This document shows, piece after piece, positions 23,300 to 34,838 of a stretch of 64,000 nt of DNA. Made by a program: the position numbers and the translations under genes. The stretch is from positions 73,169,444 through 73,233,443 of the forward strand of contig NC_068359.1 of assembly GCF_020536995.1 (NCBI RefSeq), written 5' to 3'. Origin of the DNA: Dreissena polymorpha. Lineage: Eukaryota; Mollusca; Bivalvia; Myida; Dreissenidae. Numbering within the stretch: the stretch's first letter is position 1; every line of letters starts with the position of its first letter. The notes beneath the pieces were generated by a model that was not told the DNA's origin, ran no database searches, and saw only the letters and a program-made list of their open reading frames with translations.

Positions 23300-23876
23300 C
23301 TTTATAGAACATATTAGATTGTCTTACGTATATGACCTAAAGAAGCAAAATGGATTGAAACTCAACTTGGAATACTAAAAAAGGATTGGCACCTACAATA
23401 ATGGCCAGTCGGACAAAACAAATTCATTTAACGTTATTACACGTATACAATTCCCATGCATATTTCCGACATACAGCACTAAAGCTAAGCAATTCATATT
23501 ACAAACAAGTGCACAAGTGACAGGAACCAGTGTATTGCCACAGGCATGTATGAATACATTAATTATTCGCATCTAACTTCATTTTAATACACAAATAATT
23601 GGTTCGCTAGAGATTTTATGAACACACATACATAATAAAACTAGCCAGTCAGTTTAGAAACACACATATATTTTACGTGTACACTTATAATTTCCTCACA
23701 TTTATGATTGGCTAGCAATTGTGTGATATGAACACATTTAATTATACTGTCATTGATTGACGTTGTATACCGGAAGTTGCAGAAAAACTATCAACACAAT
23801 TACATGTAATTGCTTCAACGATACACGGCTAGCGATGATGGAGTCAATGTTTAAAGTCAGTACTCGGCCAAACGGC
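23298..23876. other. 3' flank / 3' UTR side of the receptor gene
   Basis: Lies just downstream of the minus-strand receptor stop at 23877, so it probably includes the 3' UTR. No repeat or second gene recognised. Confidence 0.35.
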
Positions 23877-26800
23877 TCACGTTATTGTCGAGAACGATCC
23901 CTGGCTTGCGACCGTAGTTATCGTGTGTCGACTTAACGACACCGAGCTCGGTCTGTGCCGGCCTTGTTTCAGACGCTTAACTAGACCGTTGTACATGGCG
24001 AACACTCGCCGGTTGAAGACGAACGCGAAGAAAATGAAGATCCCCTGCGAGCAGTTGAACACGATGAAAAAGATCCCGAGGAGATGGAGAATGATACACA
24101 CCGTCTGAGAGGCGGGTTCCGCGAACGCGCTGACCAAGGACGAGGCCAGTCCGAAAACCCACGTGAACCCCATCACGGTGGACATGCGCATGTACAGCAT
24201 GACGTCATCTTTGCCCGTCATACGGTTAAACGAGGATTTCCGAACGCTCGTCCGCGTCGCCTTGGTGCTCGCATGAATGCTGATTATCGTCTGCGAAAAC
24301 ATGACGGCGTTTATTAGCAGAATAAGGATCATGGGTCCACCAAACGCCACCATGGACGCTACGGGGTTCTGAATCCAACATCCGATGCTGTAGACGTGAC
24401 TCTTGCTACTGGTAGTGTTACTTTTTCCGCTGTGCTCATTCCTTGCCGCTACCCCCGATATCCACTCCGGATCAGCCACAGAGTTTCCACCATATCCTAT
24501 TTTAATAGAGTCAAAGATCTTGCCAAAGTCAATCAAGCAACAAAATCCGACGATTACAAGCGGACACCCCCATGCATACAGCGCGTACCGCGGGGCATAT
24601 TTCCGTTTTTCACGGAGTCGGAGCAGGATGCACTTTTGCGCGAACGTCTTGAAAACGTCATATGCCATGACGTTCATCCAGAAGAAAGATGCGAGGAAGA
24701 AGTAATGAAGGATGACGCCAAAGCACGAACAAAGCCAACCATGGTGCTCCTTTACCCACCCAGAAATTATGAACAACAACTCTCCCAAGAAAAGAGACAG
24801 TGTTAAGTTCATGGTGTTAATCCCCGGTAAATTTCTCAGTTTTTCGAATATACTGTAGGTGACCAATACCGAAAACATGCAGACAAGAGAAATTACTCCC
24901 AAGATAAAAGTTAAATAACTCTCAGCAACGACCAGTTTGATCATAGTGTTACCACACGCCATAGTCATTTCGCTGTCGTCAACAAGTCTTTCGGCCGTAA
25001 GCCAATCCGGCGAACAAATAAACACGGTGTTCGAGCTTTCATTTTCGTACTCGTATTCGGTCGTGTTGTAAACATGATTCGCAAACATTATCGACTTGTT
25101 TGAGAAAAGCGTGTATTCGTGTTCATTTAAAACTATTCGCCCGCACGTCTTGTTCACAATTTTCGGCATGTCGCAAATTAAGGCAAAACTTGAGACCTGC
25201 GTCTCCATTTTTTCCAATTCACCCACGCTTCCATCGATGTTGAAAGTAAGATCGTAATCACCAGGAAAGTATATCTGACCTGACGACTTCAACCTCACAG
25301 CAGTCACGTTCTGTCCATTCTTTGCGTCAAAGTGCCGTTCGAGTTCAAACTCCGCATCATCAACAAACGGATGGAACCCTTTCGGACAAAACAATGAAAT
25401 CGGCGTCGGTGGCGGCGAGTTATCCACATGTCCTACTTGAAAGTCCTTTCCATTTATTGTCAGCATGAACGCGTTGCTATCAGTAAGGTCACTCATTGTC
25501 TGTACAATAGTTTTCACGGATTTTTCTATCAAAATGCCGTCCTTATGTGATGGATTTAAGATGAACGTTATTCGGATAGCGATTTGAATTTGATCAGAGA
25601 AGTATCTTTCATTAAACATTTCTGCGATATTATCTTTGGGGTATGCTTCGTCGTCGGCATTAGCATTGTTTGGTTTAGAATCACCGGCCAAATGTGCATG
25701 CATCGTCGATTTGTTATCTTTTATTTCTTGATTGTTTACATACACATCAACGGTCTCGGTATTGTTTTCGGTGGCTTTTTGAGGGGTGTGATCCGATGTG
25801 AGATTATCTTGGTCACTTTTTCGTCTTGGTATGGAATTACTGTCTATAACATCGTGTGTTTTGAACGGAAGAGGTGTCGTGAAGCGATGTATCTCAATTA
25901 TGTTATTTCCTGTCTTGTCAACAAGGTCAGACGTGTTCACCACAGAAACGGTCAAATTCTGAATTCGTTCGAAACTGATATTAAAGGTCTGCGCAATACT
26001 GATGCTCAGTATATCCTCAATGCCCTTCATTTCGAGCATAACTACGTCCCCGAAGGTGAAGTTCTTTATTGTCAAAATGACCTGAACTGGCTCGTCAATG
26101 TCCGCTAAAGACGCGAGATCGTCCGCACTTGGTGCCATTTCGTAGTTGATAATCTTCTGGCACGATCCTTGAACAAGTCGATAACCTTCGGAGCAGGTGA
26201 TTGGACGACATTTGCTGTTTACCGGATCGTATTTTTCGTTCTGGCCACATTGCGGGGCATATGTCTGCTGCGAACCCGTGGAGGTGAACAAAATATGCGT
26301 CTTGCCATCGAAACCGAAGTTCATGAGAATAGAGAACGAGAGCGGAAACGGCGACACCTCACTCTTTCCGGCGTCGCCAATCCGCGTCTGGTGGTACCAC
26401 ATGTTCATGGTGTTGATGACGTCAAGATGGGAGCACTCGTGGATCATCTTGTTGTACGCTGGCGACAAGCGCCGCCGGCAGCTTTGCAATTTGTCGTCAA
26501 AGAACTGCAAGACCGTCACTTCCTTGCTACCGTCCGAGATGGACAGAGGTTGCCGATTGTCGCAGTCGAGCTTCGTCTCCCAGGCCTTCATCTCCACTAC
26601 GCCGTTGCACTGCGCGCAGTACATGTTCCGGTAAACGAAGCCCTCCGCATCCTGCACTGGCGTCTGCGAGATATCGATTACGTTATCGACGTGCATGCGC
26701 CCGTTTGTAAGAACGATGTGCTCGCAGAGGTCCTTGACGTCGGATCGCAGGAATCCCAGCGGGCACATGGAGATGACGAGGATGGGGACGCGACTGTAGC

Positions 26801-26896
26801 CCGAGATCAGCGTGCAAACACCGCCGTGCTTCTCGTACATCACCTGGAGATTGAAACCCGGGGACAGGCCGCGTTCCGTGTCGTCTTTAACATGGT
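23877..26896 (-). CDS. Methuselah/adhesion-like 7TM receptor, large last exon (partial)
   Basis: Encodes the last ~1005 residues of a class-B-like G-protein-coupled receptor. The exon starts after a CTCTTTCAG acceptor at 26897, in phase 1 (codon G|AC); the open frame runs on to ATGs at 26918 and 26912, but these are in the intron. The extracellular part comes first, with a Cys-rich region (MCPLGF...CEH...MYCAQCNGV, roughly 26590-26830) and several N-x-S/T sites. No signal peptide is present, so it must come from an upstream exon. TM1 begins near 24930 (ESYLTFILGVISLVCMF). ECL1/TM3 reads HYFFLASFFWMNVMAYDVF, very like Methuselah-type receptors. TM6 is VMGFTWVFGL, and TM7 is followed by FAFVFNRRVF. 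The tail is Ser/Thr-rich. I see no canonical GPS cleavage motif before TM1. Ligand unknown. Confidence 0.88.
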
Positions 26897-28014
26897 CTGA
26901 AAGAGGAAACATACTCACTCAGATCCTAATCTTCCGATCTGGTAGCTCTAATAAATATAGGAATAATGAATCTCAATAAACCTTATCAGAAAGACTTTCT
27001 TTTTACATTTCGTAAGTCGCTTATTTTTAAGACGAATAACATCGCTCATACAAAACGGAAAACAATGCGTACAAAAATAATATTACGAATTGCAAATTAA
27101 AATATGTGGTCACCAACTTGACCGGTCGTGGCAAAGCATTTGAATTATCAGGCATGCCAAATTTATTGTGGCCCACTATAACCTTTGCGTCGGACAAACA
27201 GAAGATTTTATGCTGTTGATGGTCTATCAAAACTCTTCTCTCATGGATTTTAAGGGACAATAAAAATAGTTGGGATACAGAGATGATAAAATAAAGTATT
27301 ACAAATCTTAGCTTGTAACAAGAAATGTTGTGACTAAAATTGTCTTGTTTATTTGTAAAACGTAAATCACGGAGAAACTGTACACATTGTGAAAATGTTT
27401 CTGATCATGTAACCTCTGATTGTTTGGTTAATAATATAATTATAGTACATATAAATAATTCAATTTTATAGCAGTCTTTTTACGTAGTGGTTTTTGTGAA
27501 TTTATTGGCGTCGCTCTGGAGAGCGGCGACTAGTATGAAATGCATTTTTTTCGCCTGTAGGAGGTGAAGTTATTTGACGGATCAATGTATATATTTTTGT
27601 TTTAAGAATATCTTGCATAGTGGTGATTTTTTGTGTAAATTAGTGTAAATAAGAACTGCATTTGTGCCTACTACATTTATTACAACATTTATTGCCAATA
27701 ATGCAAAGCTAATTATTTCAATTAATAACTGATCCACAACTGATCACAGGGGAAAGATCACAGGGACTTGGCAAATACGCGAAACTTTCTGGTTTTGTAT
27801 AAAAACAAAACATTATCAAAATATATTTATTTTGTGTTTTTTCTAATTTGCTTATTTAGTGGAGAATCAATGTAGTACGATATTTGACGACCTATCGCGC
27901 AAGCAAGTTTATTGGAAGGCGTAGTGGTACGAAAACGTACAATGTATTAGTTTATTTATAGACATATAATAACGATCGCTATACACATCTTCACCAAATA
28001 GCAGTACATAAATG
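26897..28014. other. Intron side of the receptor exon
   Basis: Region upstream (minus sense) of the receptor exon. Contains a short repeat at 27506-27600. A 77-residue open frame at 27027-27260 shows no known domain. Confidence 0.4.
27506..27600 (+). repeat. GGCGTCGC hairpin repeat, copy 1
   Basis: ATTGGCGTCGCTCTGGAGAG, then CGGCGACT, the GGAGGTGAAGTTATTTGACG block and CGGATCAATGTATATAT. The same order occurs at 33360-33460. The first 25 bp fold as GTCGCTCT...AGAGCGGCGAC. Family not identified. Confidence 0.5.
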
Positions 28015-28020
28015 ATGTCA

Positions 28021-28110
28021 GCCGGAATAGCTCAGTTGGGAGAGCGTTAGACTGAAGTTGTTTGCGCAACAATCATCTAAAGGCCCCCGGTTCAATCCCG
28101 GGTTCCGGCA
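28021..28110 (+). tRNA. tRNA-Phe-GAA: tRNA-Phe (GAA) with a 17-nt intron
   Basis: A full cloverleaf of 73 nt plus intron. The acceptor stem GCCGGAA / TTCCGGC pairs 7 of 7. The D arm is GCTC...GAGC, anticodon stem TTAGA / TCTAA, variable loop AGGCC, and T arm CCCGG-TTCAATC-CCGGG, with discriminator A. The anticodon GAA is at 28054-28056. The intron (28058-28074, TTGTTTGCGCAACAATC) lies right after G37, the canonical position, and can fold as TTGTT/AACAA. Internal promoters are visible: A box TAGCTCAGTTGG, B box GGTTCAATCCC. A run of nine T at 28137-28145 is a Pol III terminator. It looks functional. The anticodon-loop reading is unambiguous; splicing is inferred. Caution: the base three before the 3' splice site is A, so a Watson-Crick pair with C32 is not available. 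Confidence 0.93.
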
Positions 28111-28136
28111 CGAACGGAACAGTTCGGCGGCTGACA

Positions 28137-28145
28137 TTTTTTTTT
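28137..28145 (+). terminator. Pol III T-run terminator of tRNA-Phe
   Basis: Nine consecutive T starting 27 nt after the tRNA 3' end. The trailer before it holds a CGAAC-GGAACA-GTTCG hairpin (28111-28126). Confidence 0.8.
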
Positions 28146-28397
28146 CAGTCAGGTTAATGAATATAATAAAGCTTTATTTTATGTAGACATTAAAAATCCA
28201 TTTTACTACAATTGGACATTTTTATTAAAATTAATGGATGCCGCGTGGTGACAACGTTTATAAAAATTTCTTACATCACTTAAATATCTTATAAAAAATA
28301 CACGTGTTTTTATATTAACAAATAAATGCAAACAACACATCTATTATCCATGTATTTTTATGATTGTCTATCATAGGCCTTAAATACTATCCCTTCC

Positions 28398-28570
28398 ACA
28401 TATAGAGCAAGAAGCGCGACACTTTTTATATTGATTGTAACAATGAGTTGCGATAAAGGAAGCAGCCGCTTATCAAGGAGGAGCTGTGTCCCAGCAACCC
28501 GTTTCCCTAGAGTCAAGCACTCCTCGGAGCTTTTTTTTAAAGAACCACATATAAAGCGCGAAGCGCGACA
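28398..28570. repeat. Two direct copies of a GCGAAGCGCGACAC block
   Basis: CCACATATAGAGCAAGAAGC...GCGACAC near 28398 and CCACATATAAAGCGCGAAGC...GCGACAC near 28547 are similar, about 150 bp apart. Probably the start of the tandem-core element that follows. Confidence 0.4.
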
Positions 28571-28629
28571 CGTATTACTATCCAGGTGGAATGGGCCCTT
28601 TAGCATTATCCGACCATTACGTCCATAAT

Positions 28630-29340
28630 TATCTTCCTTAGAATTTGAGAAATTTTGAAATCGTTGTTCGAAGTCCAAAATTTTCATCCGATTGTTCCCA
28701 AACTTGCACAGGTTTTTTATCAATGATGACCCAACCTCAACTCTATATGAGCAATATCGAACTATAAGTCCAACATTATGTCTCGTTGAATTTATAAATA
28801 AAAGTGAAAAACTGCTTGGTTAGGTGATTATGTCAACATTTTTCATCAGATTCTTTCCAAACTTACAGTGTCTTCATATCAATGAGCATTTTTACCTCAT
28901 TTAAAATGAGAAACATCGGGACAATAAGTCAAGATTTTTTTCTATTAAATTTGACAAAATAAACAATTTCCACTTGTTTAAAAGATTTCACAACTTTCGT
29001 CTGAATCTTTCCAAACTTGTTAAGTGTTTTTATATCAGTATTACTCGAACCCTATTGAAAATGATGAATATCGGAGCAATAAATCTATTATGATCTTTTA
29101 ATGAATTTCAAAGTATTGTGAAATGCAGCTTCTTTATGCAATTTACAGTTTTCATTCATTTTTTTCCCAAACTTTTACAGTGTTTTCATATCAATGAGTA
29201 CTCAACCTCTATCGTAAATGAGCTACGTAAGAATAAGTTCAGAATCATCTCCCATTGAAGTTGAGAAGAATATATAATTACGCTTACAAGATGAAGCAGA
29301 TTTTTTTAAAACCTACACAGTTCTGTTCCATAAATAAAAA
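28630..29340. repeat. Degenerate tandem-core element (~157-bp period)
   Basis: Four diverged units marked by TTCATCCGATTGTTCCCAAA (28683), TTCATCAGATTCTTTCCAAA (28842), TTCGTCTGAATCTTTCCAAA (28997) and a fourth near 29153, each followed by CAGTG-TT-ATATCAATGA. Looks like an old HINE-type core without recognisable ends. Confidence 0.5.
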
Positions 29341-29393
29341 CTGCACACGGATGCCAGTAAAAAAAGGAAATCAATGTAAATAAAATGAACTAT

Positions 29394-29512
29394 GAAATAT
29401 TTGGGGGTTACAACACAAAATCATAGATAATGGTTATTTGGAGGTTATAACACAACATCATAAATAATGGTTATTTGGGGGTTATACCACAAACTTATAG
29501 ATAATGGTTATT
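29394..29512. repeat. ~37-bp tandem repeat, three copies
   Basis: TATTTGGGGGTTACAACACA and variants start near 29398, 29435 and 29471, each ending ATAATGGT. Confidence 0.75.
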
Positions 29513-31524
29513 CCAGTATCTTTTTTCTATTTTGTTTAAAATAATCGGCCAATAAAAATATTTACAGTAGAAAAAAAATCGTTCCATGTAACTTCATTGA
29601 GTGCCTTTTACACTGAAAATCCTGACGCCCTTTGATGCTTTGCATCATTACTTATCTTGTACAATGTATCAAGATCAATGTGCAAAAGTTTATGGAGAAA
29701 CATGCTTGGGAGATAGTAACCAATTTGGGTCCGTTTCAGAAATAATCATTCTAGTAAAAATTAACGAGTTTCAATGATGGACATTTTCGTTCGGGAAGGA
29801 AAATATGCTGTCTAATGATAAGCAAACCAGTTATGTGAGTTGTGGGTTCGGGTTATTCATCATTGATTTAGGCGCCCCGTTTATAAGGAACATATACTTT
29901 TATGTCGACTAGCGTGTTATTAATGTGTAACTATATTAGGCATAGCTTTTAAAGTTTTACATTACGTTTACGTTTCATATTATAATACATGTAGCAAGTC
30001 TTGTTGTTGGCATTTCACATCTATGCAATTTACATTGCCGATATGGATGCTTTTTCTCTTGTTCGGGTTCGTTCTAAACTTTTTTTTTCATACGAACAAA
30101 TGTCAAGTATGTGTTCGTTTGCGCATATTGAATCGCAAAGAACTTAATTATGTAAAAGTCTTTGAAAAACAAACACGGGCAGCATATCAACACGGCAGGC
30201 TAGAATGGGTATGAAACCAAAATCGAAGAAAGTACGTGCATGTTATCTCCCACAAAGGGCACATTTATTTTGTGTTTGATTTATTAGTGCTTTTTAGCCT
30301 ACAATGTAAAATCAAGAAGGCAATCTCTTGCACGACGGTTACATTACATATCAACCTCCGCACAGAGATTTAACTGGAACCAGCATAGCAAAGACATTCA
30401 TTCGCCCCCATGTTTCGAAATCGCATAACTGAATGAAAATGAGTTCGTCAGCAGTCTGAGAATATTTCTTAATATTTGTTTAAAAGAATTATTGCAAAAA
30501 ATAAAGCTTTAAGTATTTTTGAAGTTTAAGAATAATTTACTTGCATTATAGAAGTTTTTTCATATAACTTGTTAAAACAAGTATAAATGTAAACTAGTGC
30601 ATACTAGCTAAAGGAACTTCAGCGTACAGTTTATATAGACCTGTACGCTGAAGCCAACCCCGTATCGAAAGTCAACCAGAGTCATAACATATTTATGTCA
30701 CGCTATAAATCAAAGAATTCTCATTTTCTTGGATACATTTCTACATTTATTGGTGAATCTATACAAATTACTGCATCGGGGATTATTTTAAGGTTCGAAT
30801 GTTTCAAATGCATCTTACAATATATGAAAATAACTCTTATCATTCTGAAATTCACAATTTTGACGCCATTGTCGCTTTGTCACGTGACGAGTTTTCATTT
30901 GGATACTTTCGGATCGACCTTGACATTTTTTGCTGAAATTTTAAAAATCACTTCCGTTTTCTGAAATCTATAATTTGTGATAAACAACTTACGTCTGGTG
31001 GATTATAAGACTGATTTCAGTGTGAATCAGGTAGTTTTAAATAATATTTACTTTGAGTTTGTATTTACACTACAATTTGTTTACAAAACAAGCGAAAATA
31101 ATCTAAAATACCGGGAAATGTCTTCTGAATTTGAAAACACTTGAGCACATGGTATGTTACTAAAAATAGAAATAACGTTATATGACCGTGAAATCTCGGG
31201 AGATTCCCATTTCAAGTAAGTCTGTCACATCGCTGTTTTTCTGGATATGTAAGAGCAGAATAGATAAATTTTAAATGTTTTAGATAGTATTTTGTGAACG
31301 AATATATCAGTTAAAAGTGAAAAATGTCAATCTTTCCAATCAAGTGGTTGATTTGGGCCAATTACTGCATTTAAAAGCTGTTTTGGACCGGTCTTTGTTA
31401 ACTGTCAACTTTTCGGGAATTTCTGGTTGACTTTCCTAATGGGGTTGGTCCATAACTATAAAGTCGCGCCAGTCAAAATTCATAAAAAGCGACATTTAAC
31501 GTTATGGTAGCCAGAACTCAGTGC
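29513..31524. other. Receptor-locus intron/intergenic, no gene seen
   Basis: Contains the third copy of the CTCTTGCACGACGGTTACAT word (~30327) and a dispersed repeat at ~30413-30560 (CGAAATCGCATAACTGAA...TTACTTGCATTATAG) that recurs, interrupted, at 31945-32068 plus 35379-35420. Small open frames (30023-30214, 30695-30964) lack domains. Confidence 0.4.
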
Positions 31525-31875
31525 ATACCAGACAGTTTTTATGCTGCTGCTGGCAATTTGACATACCGGTATGTCAAAATTACTTTATTAAATAAGCATA
31601 TGGTCTTGGAAAAAATCGATCGGTACAGCATACAAATACACGGCTATGCTGCATGCAAGGTGACAGTTTGGCACCGATTTCAGACGTATTCGGGATTAAT
31701 TCTTAATTTTGAAGATATCAGCACAAACTGCAAAAAAACTGTCTTTTATGCAAGATTTTTGCAAATGTTGTTTTCAATAACTGGAGATATTTGCAAAAAC
31801 CAAGTTTATTACAGTGTGTTTACATTCTGTTCAGCCCGTTGTAAACCCCTGTGAACCCCGTAGATCCTGCACCCT
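31525..31875 (+). mobile_element. CAGGGTGCA MITE, copy 3 (left end lost)
   Basis: Matches 35887-36362 from GTGCATACCAGACAGTTTTT to the GATCCTGCACCCTG right end. Confidence 0.6.
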
Positions 31876-32068
31876 GATCACGGTATCCTAACCGCGACAC
31901 ATGAGTTCTATGTGCTCAGATGAGCACAACCATACATACTCTTATATATCTCGAAATCGCATAACTGAAGGCAATGAGTGTGCACGCAGTATTAAAATGT
32001 TTCTCAATATTTGATTTGCTAAGAAAAATTATTGCTTATTTAACTCTTAAGTATTTTTTCAATTTTAA

Positions 32069-32412
32069 AAGGACTGTCAACCGCGACGACGAAGAAAAGA
32101 AAAGTTGTAAAATACCGTATTTTTTTACAATTATTAGTTGATATTGATTAACATATCATGACTGGTATATTACATTACTTGAAAAAAAGTTGCTATGTTT
32201 TCATATTTTCAGTATATTTGGTAATGAATTTTACTGGGTATGTCAACCAGGTAACTACCAGTTAACTATAAATAACGCCAGTAGATTGATCAGTATCGTC
32301 ACGTGGTAAAACCCGGAATGCAAATTGTGCATGCGTAGTGAATTGTATATATCTAATATATATAAAGTGATCAATCTACTTGCGTTAGTTATAGTGTGTA
32401 TTTATTTAATGA
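32069..32412. mobile_element. AGGGACTGTCAACC MITE, left half (split)
   Basis: Left half of the same family as 10396-10923, preceded by TTAA. It stops at GCGTTAGTTATAGTGTG; the matching right half resumes at about 35172. Confidence 0.7.
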
Positions 32413-33359
32413 TTTCCGGTGGTTTATAGAGAAATATCAGTGAATTAAAGGTCCGTGTATATACCGTCTTTTCCATTTTCATTTTGCATTAGACACAAGG
32501 AAAAACAAAAATCAACGTATACTAGTTCATATTCCGATTTTCTTATAACCAGAACAAAAACAAAAACAAAAAAACAAAAACAACGTTGAGTTCTTTGTAT
32601 CGTTTTTCGGTGTACTAATAACAAAACAAAAATCTTATTTCTCTATTCATATTTCGTTTCAATTTTAATTATACAAAAATCAATATATGAAAATTGAAAC
32701 ACAGTGCCTGTTTCCATTTACCGTTCTTGAATTGATAAAACGGTATACGAAAAACGAGGGGCGCTCCGCTGTTTTGGAGAGATGGGTCGTGATTGATCTT
32801 TTGCGCAATTTTCTCCCTTAGATCTTAATATTTTTGAATACATACATGTAGACAATTATAGACGAAGAATAGTCGAGTCTTGGGATAGCTATTATTGGCT
32901 ACTCTATTGGGAAAATAAATAGATCTAGTAACATTATATTACAAGACCATTAAATTATAATAATAGAAAAATCAACGCTAATTAAAATCAATTATTTAAA
33001 ATACCATATACGTTACAACTATGAAATTGTTACAAATTTATGAATAATGTTTTTAGGTACGTTTTTTTTCACTTTTCGAATGACTTTTTACATGAACTGG
33101 ATGTGTATAAAAGGAATAAAATAATACATTTTCGACTTTTCGTGCACATTAACAGATCACGCAAGCAAACGCTTGCTTGAATGCGCGTTTCTCTCTGCAA
33201 ATCATACACAAGCTTTTTTATAATTGTATTCGAGTTTCGTTTTAGGAGACAACCATTGTCAAAAACGGAACGTTTCAACGCGTGCAAGTAGTTTCTATAG
33301 GCGTTACGCATGCTATTCACCTTCTTTATAAACCGTAACATTTAAAGTAATTTTAAGCG

Positions 33360-33460
33360 GCGTTATTGGCGTCGCACTGAAAGTGCGGCGACTCGTATGT
33401 AATACGTTTTTTTCAGCTTATGGGAGGAGAAGTTATTTTACGGATCAATGTATATATTAT
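33360..33460 (+). repeat. GGCGTCGC hairpin repeat, copy 2
   Basis: ATTGGCGTCGCACTGAAAGT, GCGGCGACTCGTATG, GGAGGAGAAGTTATTTTACG, CGGATCAATGTATATAT. Same block order as 27506-27600. The hairpin loop and stem differ by compensating changes (CTCT/AGAG versus ACT/AGT). Confidence 0.5.
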
Positions 33461-34225
33461 ATGAAGGTATATGAAGGTAAATATTTTGTAAGCATTTACT
33501 TCATCTTGAGCGCTCTTTCCGGAACATAAAATATGTTTTTTAATAAGTTATTAAATAGGGACATTTATTAATATTATTAATAATATTATATAAAATTATT
33601 TCAAGCGCAAAACGGTTTCATATAAGGTGTTTGGTTATAACTCTATCAGAGCAAATAGCACTAGACATATCACAGTTCAGTTGTGAAATGTAACATGTAC
33701 ATGTATTTGTACTTAATCGAACGAATTAGAAATTATATTTTAGACACCTTGCACTTAACCATTTCATAAGCTTCAAACAACTTTTTATTTATTGTCCTTG
33801 TGTCTTGTTCATTATTTCAATATTGGCAGTACTAATACAACTTTAACATTCTATTATGTACGGTGATGTAAAAGGGGACATTTTAGCAGCCGCCGGCGAT
33901 TATTGTTCTTCTTTAAACATCATTCGGGTCTAAGGGTTAATAATAATTGGAATACGGGAATCAGGGGAAGGGGTATTACAGCTCTTAAAATGTAAGGACC
34001 TCTCCCTAATTATAGGACTAAAACGAGTTTTTTTAAATTAGTACTGAATTTGCATAGTATAGAGGCAAAGAAAACGAAGTGTCATAAGGGCAAAGAAAAA
34101 GAAGTGTCATAAGAGACTAACTATCGCCCTATCAATTCGGTTGGATCGACATGAAATACCGGTACGTTTGGAAACATTTAGATGTCAGATTATGATCATT
34201 TCAATTTCGACAAATACATAATTTG

Positions 34226-34425
34226 GAAAAACAACTGAAAATATCCACGTCTTCTTCCCTAATACGGCGTGTCTTTCTCTCCCCCCCCCCCCCCCCAAAA
34301 AAATGCACGTAAGAAGCCATCCTGGTCGAAAAACAACTGAAAATATCCACGTCTTCTTCCCTTACGGCGTGTCTTTCCCTCCCCCCAAAATGCACATAAG
34401 AAGCCATCCTAATCGAAATAAGTGA
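34226..34425. repeat. ~105-bp direct duplication with C-run
   Basis: GAAAAACAACTGAAAATATC to AAGAAGCCATCCT occurs twice in tandem, each with a poly-C tract (16 C and 6 C). Confidence 0.8.
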
Positions 34426-34838
34426 TGTATTCTTATGTAAAGGGAAAAAGAACGCGCAATAGCCACGAATGAGTTACCTCCCCAAGACAGCAGCACAGAG
34501 CAAAGATCTTTTTTATTTATAGATTTTTGAACAGCGCCACTCGTTTTTCGTTTTTTGTAAACCGTAATATCAAACCAAGAACGGTATACGAGACCAAGTT
34601 TTATTCATTGATTTTCGTTGTATGAAGATTGAAACGAAATTTGAAGAGGGAAATACATTTCGCAATTTGTTTTATAATAAGTTCAACAGAAAACGATAAA
34701 AAGAAGTTAATTTTGTTTTCGTACTTTGTTTTTGTTTCGGTAATTAGAAAATCGGAATATAAACAAATATGCCTTAATTCTCATGTTTCGTTGTGTCGAA
34801 TACAAAACGAAAAGACGGTATATACACGGACCATTTAA

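Larger units (their letters stand above)
32450..34832. mobile_element. 2.4-kb DNA element with ~320-bp terminal inverted repeats
   Basis: Both ends read GGTCCGTGTATATACCGTCT inward. The two arms (32450-32772 and ~34505-34832) can be aligned through further blocks such as ATTCCGATTTTCT, TTTCGTTTCAAT, ACCGTTCTTG and ACGAAAAACGAG. Weaker inverted similarity (TATCAGT...TTAAA) extends outward on both sides. The interior has no transposase I can recognise, so it looks non-autonomous. Confidence 0.65.

Noticed and set aside
27027-27260. 77-residue frame ending in a hydrophobic stretch, as another receptor exon
   Set aside because: No splice sites in a matching phase and no similarity to receptor N-termini.
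28021-28110. The tRNA-Phe locus as a SINE head or pseudogene
   Set aside because: All stems pair fully, the insertion is at the canonical intron position, and a terminator follows; SINE heads elsewhere in the window have broken acceptor stems.
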